Source of the DNA: Streptomyces sp. WM6386
GTDB lineage: Bacteria > Actinomycetota > Actinomycetes > Streptomycetales > Streptomycetaceae
Assembly: GCF_000972385.1 (NCBI RefSeq)
Contig: NZ_JXTE01000075.1
Location: 1-37,191, forward strand
Direction: 5' to 3'
Length of the DNA stretch: 37,191 nucleotides
Part shown: piece by piece, positions 1 through 8,073 of the stretch
Layout of the letters: each line of letters starts with the position of its first letter
Position numbering within the stretch: the first letter of the stretch is position 1
Translations under genes and position numbers: made by a program
Notes under the pieces: model-generated
What the model was told of the DNA's origin: nothing
Seen by the model: only the letters and a program-made list of their open reading frames with translations
Database searches by the model: none

Positions 1-711
1 GGGGGCGGCCGGGGCGGCCGGAGCCGGAGCAGCGGCGGCCGGGGCCGGAGCGGCGGGAGCCGGGGCAGCGGCCGGGGCCGCACCCGGGGCACCGATGACG
101 GCCAGCTTGGCGCCGACCTCAGCGGTCTCGTCCTCGGCGACCGTGATCTCCAGCAGCACACCCGAGGTGGGCGCCGGGATCTCGGTGTCGACCTTGTCCG
201 TGGAGACCTCGAGCAGCGGCTCGTCGGCCTCGACGGAGTCGCCGACCGACTTCAGCCAGCGGGTGACGGTGCCCTCGGTGACGGACTCGCCGAGCGCGGG
301 CAGGACGACGTCCGTGCCCTCGGCGGAGCCGGCGCCGGTGGCGGCCTCGGCGGTGGGAGCGGGCGCCGGAGCGGCCTGCTCGGTGGAGGGGGCCGCGGCG
401 GCCGGCTCCGGAGCCGCGGCGGGCTCGGGCGCGGGCTCGGCGGCGGGGGCCGGGGCGGCAGCGGGCGCGCCCGAGCCGTCGTCGATGACGGCCAGCTCGG
501 CGCCGACCTCGACCGTCTCGTCCTCGGCGACCTTGATGGAGGCCAGGATGCCGGCGGCGGGGGAGGGGATCTCGGTGTCGACCTTGTCGGTCGACACCTC
601 GAGCAGCGGCTCGTCGGCCTCTACTCGCTCACCCTCGGCCTTCAGCCAGCGGGTGACAGTGCCCTCGGTGACGCTCTCGCCGAGCGCCGGAAGGGTTACG
701 GAAACCGCCAT
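1..711 (-). CDS. sucB: 2-oxo acid dehydrogenase E2 (dihydrolipoamide succinyltransferase), 5' part only
   Basis: The gene starts at an ATG (complement 709-711) and runs off the left edge, so only the first 237 residues are present. They hold two lipoyl domains (about 1-76 and 132-206), each with the lipoylation motif [10 protein letters not shown], giving lipoyl lysines K43 and K173. Long Ala/Pro-rich flexible linkers follow each domain. E2 carries acyl groups on swinging lipoyl arms between the E1 and E3 subunits. The peripheral-subunit-binding and catalytic acyltransferase domains lie outside the window. The gene sits 67 bp downstream of the E3 gene on the same strand, a probable operon. 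Multi-lipoyl E2 proteins in actinobacteria can be shared between pyruvate and 2-oxoglutarate dehydrogenase complexes, so the succinyl specificity is inferred. Confidence 0.93.
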   Translation of the reverse strand, partial: MAVSVTLPALGESVTEGTVTRWLKAEGERVEADEPLLEVSTDKVDTEIPSPAAGILASIKVAEDETVEVGAELAVIDDGSGAPAAAPAPAAEPAPEPAAAPEPAAAAPSTEQAAPAPAPTAEAATGAGSAEGTDVVLPALGESVTEGTVTRWLKSVGDSVEADEPLLEVSTDKVDTEIPAPTSGVLLEITVAEDETAEVGAKLAVIGAPGAAPAAAPAPAAPAPAAAAPAPAAPAAP

Positions 712-778
712 GGTTTCGGTTGCTCCTTACGAATTGCGGAAGTCTGTGTCGTCGCGAAGTCGCTTCGTCGACCGAGGG

Positions 779-2167
779 TCAGTCGTGAGCGTGCAGCGGC
801 TTGCCGGCCAGTGCCAGGTGGGCCTCGCCGAGCGCCTCGTTCTGCGTCGGGTGGGCGTGGATGAGCTGGGCGACCTCGGCCGGCAGCGCCTCCCAGTTGT
901 AGATCAGCTGGGCTTCGCCGACCTGCTCGCCCATGCGGTCGCCGACCATGTGGACGCCGACCACGGCACCGTCCTTGACCTGGACGAGCTTGATCTCGCC
1001 CGCGGTCTGGAGGATCTTGCTCTTGCCGTTGCCCGCCAGGTTGTACTTCAGAGCGACGACCTTGTCCGCACCGTAGATCTCCTTGGCCTTGGCCTCGGTG
1101 ATACCGACGGAGGCGACCTCCGGGTGGCAGTAGGTCACGCGGGGGACACCGTCGTAGTCGATCGGGACGGCCTTGAGACCGGCCAGACGCTCCGCCACCA
1201 GGATGCCCTCGGCGAAGCCGACGTGCGCGAGCTGGAGGGTCGGGACCAGGTCGCCGACGGCGGAGATGGTGGGGACGTTCGTCCGCATGTACTCGTCGAC
1301 CAGGACATAGCCGCGGTCCATCGCGACGCCCTGCTCCTCGTAACCGAGACCGGCGGAGACCGGGCCACGGCCGACGGCGACGAGCAGGAGCTCGGCCTCG
1401 AACTCCTTGCCGTCGGCGAGGGTGACCTTGACGCCGTTGGCGGTGTACTCGGCCTTCGAGAAGAAGGTGCCCAGGTTGAACTTGATGCCGCGCTTGCGGA
1501 ACGCGCGCTCAAGAAGCTTGGAGGAGTTCTCGTCCTCGACCGGGACGAGGTGCTTGAGGCCCTCGATCACCGTGACGTCGGTGCCGAAGGACTTCCACGC
1601 GGAGGCGAACTCGACGCCGATGACGCCGCCGCCGAGCACGATCGCGGACTGCGGGACGCGGTCCAGGACCAGCGCGTGGTCGGAGGAGATGATGCGGTTG
1701 CCGTCGATCTCCAGGCCCGGCAGCGACTTCGGCACGGAGCCGGTCGCCAGGAGCACGTGGCGACCCTGGATGCGCTGGCCGTTCACGTCGACGGAGGTGG
1801 GGGAGGACAGTCGGCCCTCACCCTCGATGTACGTCACCTTGCGGGACGCGATGAGACCCTGCAGACCCTTGTACAGGCCCGAGACGACGCCGTCCTTGTA
1901 CTTGTGGACGGCCGCGATGTCGATGCCCTCGAAGGTGGCCTTCACGCCGAACTGACCGGCCTCGCGGGCCTGGTCGGCGATCTCTCCGGCGTGCAGCAGA
2001 GCCTTGGTGGGGATGCAGCCGTTGTGCAGGCAGGTACCGCCGACCTTGCCCTTCTCGATCAGGGCGACGTCAAGCCCCAGCTGCGCCCCGCGCAGGGCCG
2101 CGGCGTAACCGCCACTACCACCGCCGAGGATCACTAGGTCGAAAACGGTGCTGGCGTCGTTCGCCAC
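779..2167 (-). CDS. lpdA: Dihydrolipoamide dehydrogenase (E3)
   Basis: This 462-residue FAD flavoprotein reoxidises dihydrolipoamide of 2-oxo acid dehydrogenase complexes and reduces NAD+. The N-terminal FAD-binding motif GGGSGGYAAAL (from about residue 15) is followed by the redox disulfide in GGTCLHNGCIPTK (C46 and C51). A second dinucleotide fold begins at LGGGVIGVEF, and the C-terminal HAHPTQNE carries the catalytic His-Glu pair. Length and motifs are normal for the family. The reading frame stays open about 280 nt further upstream, but the GTG at 2167 has a GGAGGA ribosome binding site 6 nt away and begins the conserved sequence ANDASTVFDLV. It is transcribed toward the E2 gene 67 bp downstream. 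Confidence 0.96.
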   Translation of the reverse strand: MANDASTVFDLVILGGGSGGYAAALRGAQLGLDVALIEKGKVGGTCLHNGCIPTKALLHAGEIADQAREAGQFGVKATFEGIDIAAVHKYKDGVVSGLYKGLQGLIASRKVTYIEGEGRLSSPTSVDVNGQRIQGRHVLLATGSVPKSLPGLEIDGNRIISSDHALVLDRVPQSAIVLGGGVIGVEFASAWKSFGTDVTVIEGLKHLVPVEDENSSKLLERAFRKRGIKFNLGTFFSKAEYTANGVKVTLADGKEFEAELLLVAVGRGPVSAGLGYEEQGVAMDRGYVLVDEYMRTNVPTISAVGDLVPTLQLAHVGFAEGILVAERLAGLKAVPIDYDGVPRVTYCHPEVASVGITEAKAKEIYGADKVVALKYNLAGNGKSKILQTAGEIKLVQVKDGAVVGVHMVGDRMGEQVGEAQLIYNWEALPAEVAQLIHAHPTQNEALGEAHLALAGKPLHAHD

Positions 2168-2320
2168 GTCACGTCCTCCATGCATGTGCGCCGTACGCCG
2201 GTCTCCTGTGACCGCGCGGCGGCTGGTGTCCGGCCGCTCTTTCTTCGGCCCTGTGTGGGGGCCCTGTCCTGCCGAGTGCCATCTTCGCACTTGTCGGAGG
2301 AGAACGAGACGCCGGGCCGG

Positions 2321-2364
2321 GGTGTGAGACACCACACGCTCACATGTGAGGACCTCACTGTGAG
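2321..2364. promoter_or_regulatory. Cluster of CTCAC/GTGAG palindromes upstream of lpdA (candidate operator)
   Basis: CTCACATGTGAG at 2339-2350 is a perfect 12-bp palindrome. It is followed at 15-bp spacing by CTCACTGTGAG (2354-2364), and preceded by a GTGTG...CACAC inverted repeat from 2322. Phased palindromes about 160 bp upstream of the E3 start look like a multi-site operator. I do not recognise the cognate regulator. Confidence 0.4.
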
Positions 2365-2386
2365 ACAGGGGTCGCCGTGAGACATC

Positions 2387-2515
2387 CAGGGGCCGCGGGG
2401 CAGTGTCGACATGCGGCTCCGCCGGGCCTACGGGACACCGGCCCACCTAGGGGCGCGGGGAACTGCGCGACCGGCCACGACCGGTCCGCACTCGCCCACG
2501 CCCCTCAGCGATCGA
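2387..2515 (+). repeat. Dispersed GC-rich repeat, compound copy
   Basis: There are two partial copies in tandem. The first, from about 2388, has the AGGGGCCGCGGGGC head and GCGGCTCCGCCG middle. The second, from about 2448, is the short form with GGGGCGCGGGGAACTGCGCG followed by a CCGGCCACGACCGG segment. The family also occurs near 6448, 8913, 10941, 16840, 34341 (inverted) and 35770. Confidence 0.7.
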
Positions 2516-2530
2516 GCTCTCAGGCGAAGG

Positions 2531-4063
2531 TCACCCCAGGTCGCCCGCGGCAGTCAGCTCCGCCAGCCGCACCAGCGTCCGCACAGCGGTACCCGTGCCG
2601 CCCTTGGGCGTGTACCCGAACGGCCCACCCTCGTTGAACGCGGGACCCGCGATGTCCAGGTGCGCCCACGTGATGCCCTCGCCCACGAACTCCCGCAGGA
2701 AGAGCCCCGCGACGAGCCCGCCACCCATCCGCTCACCCATGTTCGCGAGATCGGCCGTGGGGGAGTCCATCCCCTTACGGAGGTGCTCCGGCAGCGGCAT
2801 CGGCCAGGAAGGCTCACCCACCTCGGCCGCGGCCTCGTACACCGCGGAGCGGAACGCGTCGTCGTTCGCCATGATCCCGAACGTCCGGTTGCCCAGCGCC
2901 AGCATCATCGCGCCGGTCAGCGTCGCCACGTCGACGATCGCGTCCGGCTTCTCAGCGGAGGCGGCCCACAGGGCGTCGGCGAGGACCAGCCGGCCCTCCG
3001 CGTCGGTGTTGAGCACCTCGACCGTCTTGCCGCTGTACATCCGCAGCACGTCACCCGGCCGCACGGCCGAACCCGACGGCATGTTCTCGGCGAGCGCCAG
3101 CCACGCGGTGACGTTCACTTCCAGACCGAGCCGCGCGACGGCGACGATGGCGGCGAAGACCGCGGCCGCCCCGCTCATGTCGCACTTCATCGTCTCGTTG
3201 TGACCGGCCGGCTTCAGCGAGATGCCGCCCGAGTCGTACGTGATGCCCTTGCCGACGAGCGCGAGGTGCTTCTTCGCCTTGGCGGAGGTGTACGACAGCT
3301 TCACCAGCCGGGGCGCCGCCGCCGAACCGCCGCCGACGCCCAGGATGCCGCCGTAGCCACCCTTGAGCAGTGCCTTCTCGTCGAGCACCTGCACCTTGAT
3401 GCCGTGCTCCTTGGCCGCGGCCTGCGCGACGGCCGCGAAGGCCTCCGGGTACAGGTCGTTCGGCGGGGTGTTGACGAGGTCACGGGCCCGGTTGAGCTCC
3501 TCGGTGACCGCGAGGGCACGCTCCACGGCCGCCTTGTACGCCTTGTCGCGCGGCTTGCCGCCGAGGAGGGCGACCTCGGCGAGGGGCGCCTTGCCGTTCT
3601 TCGGGTCCTTGGCGTTCTCCTTGTACGCGTCGAAGGAGTACGCGCCGAGGAGGGCGCCCTCGGCGATCGCGCCGGCGTCGGCGGCGTCCGTCAGCGGCAG
3701 CGCGAAGGCGGCCTTCTTGGAGCCGGTCAGCAAACGGGCGGCGGCGCCGGCGGCCCGGCGGAGCACCTCGGAGTCGAAGGAGGAGTCCTTCTCGGGCTCC
3801 GGGCCGAGCCCCACCGCCACCACGAGGGGGGTCTTGAAGCCGGACGGCGCCGGCAGCTTCGTCACCTCGCCCTCGGCGCCGGAGGCACCGAGGGTCTCCA
3901 GGACACCGGCGAGGCTGCCGTCGTAGGCCTTGTCCACAGCTTCGGCGCCCGGGGCGACGACAAGGCGCCCGGCCTTGGACGCAGTGCCCTTGGCGACACC
4001 GATCACGATCGCGTCGGCCCGCAGGCCGGGCGCCGCGGCGGTGCTGAGAGTGAGAGCAGTCAC
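2531..4063 (-). CDS. pepA: Leucyl aminopeptidase (M17 family)
   Basis: This 510-residue two-metal aminopeptidase releases N-terminal residues from peptides in the cytoplasm. The catalytic C-terminal half has all family signatures: K272 and D277 in GKGITYDSGG, D295 in MKCDMSG, and D354 and E356 in the hallmark NTDAEGRLVLADAL. The N-terminal third is the more variable macro-like domain. A GTG at 4063 starts the conserved TALTLS sequence. The ribosome binding site is weak (GAAGCGAGA about 13 nt upstream). It lies upstream of lpdA on the same strand, but 363 bp with repeats separates them, so separate transcription is likely. Confidence 0.95.
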   Translation of the reverse strand: MTALTLSTAAAPGLRADAIVIGVAKGTASKAGRLVVAPGAEAVDKAYDGSLAGVLETLGASGAEGEVTKLPAPSGFKTPLVVAVGLGPEPEKDSSFDSEVLRRAAGAAARLLTGSKKAAFALPLTDAADAGAIAEGALLGAYSFDAYKENAKDPKNGKAPLAEVALLGGKPRDKAYKAAVERALAVTEELNRARDLVNTPPNDLYPEAFAAVAQAAAKEHGIKVQVLDEKALLKGGYGGILGVGGGSAAAPRLVKLSYTSAKAKKHLALVGKGITYDSGGISLKPAGHNETMKCDMSGAAAVFAAIVAVARLGLEVNVTAWLALAENMPSGSAVRPGDVLRMYSGKTVEVLNTDAEGRLVLADALWAASAEKPDAIVDVATLTGAMMLALGNRTFGIMANDDAFRSAVYEAAAEVGEPSWPMPLPEHLRKGMDSPTADLANMGERMGGGLVAGLFLREFVGEGITWAHLDIAGPAFNEGGPFGYTPKGGTGTAVRTLVRLAELTAAGDLG

Positions 4064-4407
4064 GGTGGTGAAATCTCGCTTCCGATGTGAAGTTCAGTTG
4101 GCCGAGTGTGGGTGGGTCGACCGGGCCCGACAGCCGACCCTAGAACCGCGTCCGGGGGCGGCATCGACCGGGGCCTTCACCCCGTCGATGAACACCCGGA
4201 ACGAGCCTACGCGCGTACGGCTGGTTCGCTCATTCCTACGGGCGTTCACCTGTGAGTGGCGTCATGGCCACTTCTCAATCCTTACTCCCGGTGACCTCAG
4301 TCACACTCCTCGTGTTCCGGTGAGCGCATGGCTCGCCGCTTTGCATGATTTCCACTGATCATCCTTGGATTTACCACAAGGGGATCTTCTGGGGGAGGAC
4401 ACACACA
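4064..4407. other. 344-bp divergent intergenic region
   Basis: This region separates pepA (minus) from the polysaccharide-locus deacetylase gene (plus). No protein-coding signal is convincing. The open frames here are extensions or shadows. The right end carries a candidate promoter and a strong ribosome binding site for the gene at 4408. Confidence 0.6.
4341..4370 (+). promoter_or_regulatory. Candidate promoter of the deacetylase-like gene
   Basis: TTGCAT (4341-4346), an 18-nt spacer and TTGGAT (4365-4370) loosely fit a housekeeping promoter. This local region is markedly more AT-rich than its surroundings. The downstream leader carries the GGGGGAGGA ribosome binding site at about 4391-4399. 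Confidence 0.3.
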
Positions 4408-6435
4408 ATGGCGCAGAGTGCGCACAGATGGAGAGGCGCCGCCGCTGCCCTGACCGCCGCCGGGCTACTGGCGTTGGGGCTCGGAGCACCAGGTGCGGCG
4501 GCCGCGGGGACGCCGCGCATCGATCTCAAAGTACTGGTCGTGGACAACGGCGACAGCCCGGTCCAGGCCATCACCGCCCAGCTGAAGAGCACGGGCATCC
4601 CGTACACCACCGTCGACCTGAACGACGCGAACCGCCCCGCCATCACGGCCGCGTTCCTCAGCGACACGGTCAACGGCACGCCCCGGGCCAGGTATCAGGG
4701 TGTCGTCCTGCCCAACGAGGCCCCGTTCGGCGCCGGTTCGCCCGAACAGACCGCGCTGGAGACCTACGAGAAGACGTACGGCATCCCGCAGGTCGACGCC
4801 TACACCTGGGCGCACCCGGGCGTCGGCCTGGAGTACAGCAGCTACTCCGGCTCGCTGGACGGACAGGCCGCGGGTATCACGGCCGCCGGCAGGTCGGGGT
4901 ACTTCGGATACCTCGACGGCGCCCTCACCTTCGAGGACAACTCCCCGTCGGTGATGGAGAGTTACGGCTATGTGGCCACCCCCGGGGCGGGCTTCACCAG
5001 CTATGTCGACACCGCCGTGCCCGGCGGCTCGGGCCGCGGCAGCCTCGTCGGCGAGTACGTCCACGACGGGCGCCGCGAACTCGTCGTGACCTTCGCGTAC
5101 AACCAGTACCAGCAGCAGTTCCGGGTACTCGCCCGCGGCATCGTCGAGTGGCTGACCCAAGGGGTGCACCTGGGACAGGCGCGCAACTACTTCGCCGTGC
5201 ACGTCGACGACGTCTTCGCCCCCGACAGCCGCTGGGACACCGAACACAACTGCACCCCCGGCGACTCCGACTGCGCGGGCGGTGACGGCACGGGAACCAC
5301 ACCGATCCGGATGACCGCCGCCGACGCGGTCCGCGCCGCCCAGTGGCAGCAGGAGCAGGGCTTCACGCTCGACATGGTCTACAACGCCGGTTCCGGCGAG
5401 GAGTGGAAGACCGAGAACGGCGGCACGGACGCCTTCGCCACCCAGCTGCTCGCCGACAAGGCCAAGTACCGCTGGATCAACCACACGTACACGCACAAGT
5501 TCCTCGGCTGCGTCCAGGACACCTCCACGGTGCCGTGGAGCTGCGCGAAGAACACCAGCGGCACGACCCAGTACATGAGCCGGGCCGACATCTCCGCGGA
5601 GATCCGCGACAACTACAACTGGGGTGTCACCAAGGGCCTTCCGCTGACCCGCGCCGAGCTGGTCACCGGCGAGCACTCGGGCCTGAAGACACTGCCGCAG
5701 CAGCCGAACGACAACCCCAACCTCGCCGGCGCCCTCGCCGACAACGGCATCAAGTGGACCGCCTCCGACAACTCCCGTGAACCCGACCAGCGTTCGGTCG
5801 GCAGCGGCGCCCTGACCGTGCCCCGCTACCCGATGAACGTGTACTACAACGTGGGTACGAACGCCGAGATGGTCGACGAGTACAACTGGATCTACGCCTC
5901 GGCGGCCGACGGCGGCAGCGGCATCTGCGAGAACAACCCGTCCTCCACCTGCCTGGCCGAGCCGCTCGACCCGGCCACGGGCTACACGTCGTACATCGTC
6001 CCCCAGGAGGCCCGCACCGCCCTCGGACACGCCATCAGCAACGACCCGCGCCCGCACTACGCCCACCAGTCCAACCTGGCCGAGGACCGGACCCTCTACC
6101 CGGTCATGAACAAGGTCCTCGCGGACTACCGGGCGCTCTTCGCCGACAACACCCCGGTCCAGAACCTCGCCCAGGCCGCCATCGGCACCGAACTCCAGCG
6201 CCGCGCCACCTGGCAGGCCGCGATCGCCTCCGGCAAGGTCACGGCGTACCGGGTCGGCACGACGGTCACGATCACGGCCCCGAACGGGACCCAGATCCCG
6301 GTGACGGCCCCGGAGGGAACAAGGCAGCAGCTCCTGATCGGCACGACCACCTTCGGCACGGCGTACGCGGGGAGGCGCTCGGCCTGGACCACGCCGGCGG
6401 CACTGCAGTCCGCGTTGACGCTGAAGCTGCCTTAG
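4408..6435 (+). CDS. Secreted polysaccharide deacetylase-like protein (possible Agd3/CE18 relative)
   Basis: This is a 675-residue exported protein. Residues 1-33 form a signal peptide with an Ala-rich hydrophobic core ending AAAAG. The ATG at 4408 has a GGGGGAGGA site 9 nt upstream; the frame is open 63 nt further but without a site. Two metal-binding motifs typical of carbohydrate deacetylases are visible: H265-V-D267-D268 in FAVHVDDVF, and H359-T-Y-T-H363 in INHTYTHKF. Six or more Cys between them suggest disulfides. Two-thirds of the protein is not a simple CE4 NodB domain, and its size recalls Aspergillus Agd3, a galactosaminogalactan deacetylase. It opens the polysaccharide locus, separated from the glycosyltransferase gene by a hairpin-bearing repeat. 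The deacetylase function is inferred from motifs and context. Confidence 0.65.
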   Translation: MAQSAHRWRGAAAALTAAGLLALGLGAPGAAAAGTPRIDLKVLVVDNGDSPVQAITAQLKSTGIPYTTVDLNDANRPAITAAFLSDTVNGTPRARYQGVVLPNEAPFGAGSPEQTALETYEKTYGIPQVDAYTWAHPGVGLEYSSYSGSLDGQAAGITAAGRSGYFGYLDGALTFEDNSPSVMESYGYVATPGAGFTSYVDTAVPGGSGRGSLVGEYVHDGRRELVVTFAYNQYQQQFRVLARGIVEWLTQGVHLGQARNYFAVHVDDVFAPDSRWDTEHNCTPGDSDCAGGDGTGTTPIRMTAADAVRAAQWQQEQGFTLDMVYNAGSGEEWKTENGGTDAFATQLLADKAKYRWINHTYTHKFLGCVQDTSTVPWSCAKNTSGTTQYMSRADISAEIRDNYNWGVTKGLPLTRAELVTGEHSGLKTLPQQPNDNPNLAGALADNGIKWTASDNSREPDQRSVGSGALTVPRYPMNVYYNVGTNAEMVDEYNWIYASAADGGSGICENNPSSTCLAEPLDPATGYTSYIVPQEARTALGHAISNDPRPHYAHQSNLAEDRTLYPVMNKVLADYRALFADNTPVQNLAQAAIGTELQRRATWQAAIASGKVTAYRVGTTVTITAPNGTQIPVTAPEGTRQQLLIGTTTFGTAYAGRRSAWTTPAALQSALTLKLP

Positions 6436-6447
6436 GGGGATCGCCCT

Positions 6448-6520
6448 CAGGGGCGCGGGGAACTGCGCGACCAGCCACAACGAGCCCGCAGCCGGGGTCC
6501 GGTCCGCAGTTCCCCGCACA
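6448..6520 (+). repeat. Dispersed repeat copy with long inverted repeat
   Basis: This short-form copy begins CAGGGGCGCGGGG. It contains a perfect 13-bp inverted repeat, GCGGGGAACTGCG at 6455-6467 and CGCAGTTCCCCGC at 6505-6517, with a 37-nt loop. It lies between the deacetylase stop (6435) and the PelF-like start (6553), where it could act as a terminator or attenuator or stabilise the upstream mRNA. Confidence 0.7.
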
Positions 6521-6552
6521 ACATCCGCACAACAGGGGGGAACCGCGCGGCG

Positions 6553-8073
6553 ATGCGCACGGGCCGTCACGTCACCATGCTCACCGAAGGCACCTATCCA
6601 CACGTCCACGGCGGCGTCAGCACCTGGTGCGACCAGCTCGTCAAGGGCATGCCGGAGGTCGACTTCCACATCCTCTCGCTCACCGGAAGCGGCCGCGAAC
6701 CCGTGACCTGGGAGCTGCCGCCCAACGTCTACCGCCACACCTCGGTGCCGACCTGGGGCCCACGCCCCGGCCGCAAACACGCCCCGTACGGCAGGGCGCG
6801 GCGCCGTTTCGTCGACTCCTACGAGCGTTTCCTGCTCTCCTTCCTCGACCCCGAGGCCCCCTGCGACTTCGGCGAGGCCCTGTACGAGCTGGCCGAACTC
6901 GCCCGCGACGGACGCCTGTCGGCCGCACTGCGCACGGAGTCGGCGCTGCGCTCGCTGATGTGGATATGGACGATGCCGCACCTGGCGACGGCCGAGGCCC
7001 GCCCCACGGTCCACGACGCACTCACCGCGACGGACCTGCTGGAACACGCCCTGCGCCCCCTGGGCGTCCGCATCCCCGAGGACTCGGTGGCACACGCGGT
7101 GAGCAGCGGCCTGGCCACCCTGCCCGCCCTCGCCGCCCACCAGCTGGACGGCGTACCGTTCCTCCTCACCGAGCACGGCATCTACCTGCGCGAGCGCTAC
7201 CTCGGCTACCGCTCGGACGCCCAGCGCTGGCCCGTGAAGGCGTTCATGCTCGGCTTCTACCGCGAGCTCAACTCCCTTGGCTACCGGGCCGCCGACCTCA
7301 TCACCCCCTGCAACCAGTACAACCGCCGCTGGGAGGAGCGCGGCGGCGCCGAGGCCGACAAGATCCGCACGGTCTACAACGGCGTCGACCCCGCCGCCTT
7401 CCCGCACGCGGGACCCGAACCTGAGGTCCCGACCCTCACCTGGTGCGGCCGCGTCGACCCCATCAAGGACCTGGAGACCCTGATCCGCTCCTACGCCATG
7501 GTCCGCGCCGAGATGCCGGAGACCAGGCTCAGACTCTTCGGCCCGGTCCCGCCCGGCGGCGAGGAGTACAAGACCCGGCTGGAGAAGCTCGCCGCCGAAC
7601 TCGGCGTCACCGACGGCCTCACCTTCGAGGGCCGTATCAGCGAGGTCTGGCGGGCCTACGCGGCCGGTCACGTGGTCATGCTCTCCTCCATCTCCGAGGG
7701 CTTCCCGTTCTCCATCATCGAGGCGATGTCCTGCGGCCGTACGACGGTGTCGACGGACGTCGGGGGAGTGAGCGAGGCGGTCGGCGACACGGGTCTGGTG
7801 GTGCCCCCGCGTGAGCCGGAGAAGCTGGCGGCAGCGGCCCTGACCCTGCTCAGGGACGACGAACGACGGCTGAAACTGGGCGAGTTGTCACGGCAGAGAG
7901 TGATCGACCGCTTCACACTGCGCCGCTCCGTGGACAATTTCCGGACGATCTACCAGGAGCTCGCCGGTATGCCCGAGGTGTACGAGCCCACGCTCGAGAC
8001 CGTCGCCGACTGGACCCTCGAACTGCGCGACCCCTGGTACGCCGCGGTCGCGACGGACGGGGCCGGCTGGTGA
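6553..8073 (+). CDS. pelF: PelF-type GT4 glycosyltransferase
   Basis: This 506-residue cytoplasmic glycosyltransferase has the PelF-family N-terminus (DUF3492 type): LTEGTYPHVHGGVSTW within the first 30 residues. The C-terminal GT4 domain runs from GRVDPIKDLETLI to the nucleotide-sugar-binding E-x7-E motif in SEGFPFSIIEAM. In Pseudomonas, PelF polymerises UDP-sugars into the GalNAc-rich Pel polymer. The start is ATG 6553, with a GGGGGGAA tract about 11 nt upstream. Its TGA overlaps the next GTG start (GTGA), indicating translational coupling to the membrane protein. I am confident of the family. The donor sugar UDP-GalNAc is inferred from the GH114 and spherulin-type neighbours. Confidence 0.88.
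   Translation: MRTGRHVTMLTEGTYPHVHGGVSTWCDQLVKGMPEVDFHILSLTGSGREPVTWELPPNVYRHTSVPTWGPRPGRKHAPYGRARRRFVDSYERFLLSFLDPEAPCDFGEALYELAELARDGRLSAALRTESALRSLMWIWTMPHLATAEARPTVHDALTATDLLEHALRPLGVRIPEDSVAHAVSSGLATLPALAAHQLDGVPFLLTEHGIYLRERYLGYRSDAQRWPVKAFMLGFYRELNSLGYRAADLITPCNQYNRRWEERGGAEADKIRTVYNGVDPAAFPHAGPEPEVPTLTWCGRVDPIKDLETLIRSYAMVRAEMPETRLRLFGPVPPGGEEYKTRLEKLAAELGVTDGLTFEGRISEVWRAYAAGHVVMLSSISEGFPFSIIEAMSCGRTTVSTDVGGVSEAVGDTGLVVPPREPEKLAAAALTLLRDDERRLKLGELSRQRVIDRFTLRRSVDNFRTIYQELAGMPEVYEPTLETVADWTLELRDPWYAAVATDGAGW

Larger units (their letters stand above)
2168..2530. other. 363-bp intergenic region between lpdA and pepA
   Basis: There is no convincing gene here. Both neighbours are on the minus strand, so this is downstream of pepA and upstream of lpdA. 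It holds the lpdA ribosome binding site (complement of about 2173-2180), a cluster of CTCAC/GTGAG palindromes (2321-2364) and a compound copy of the dispersed repeat family (about 2387-2515). Confidence 0.7.

Noticed and set aside
95..2137. 680-codon plus-strand frame over sucB and lpdA
   Set aside because: It is antisense to two certain genes; its low-complexity Ala/Ser/Gly start mirrors the E2 linkers.
4465..7671. 1068-codon open frame on the minus strand across the deacetylase and pelF genes
   Set aside because: It is antisense to two genes with clear motifs, has no domain pattern or ribosome binding site, and is explained by high GC content.
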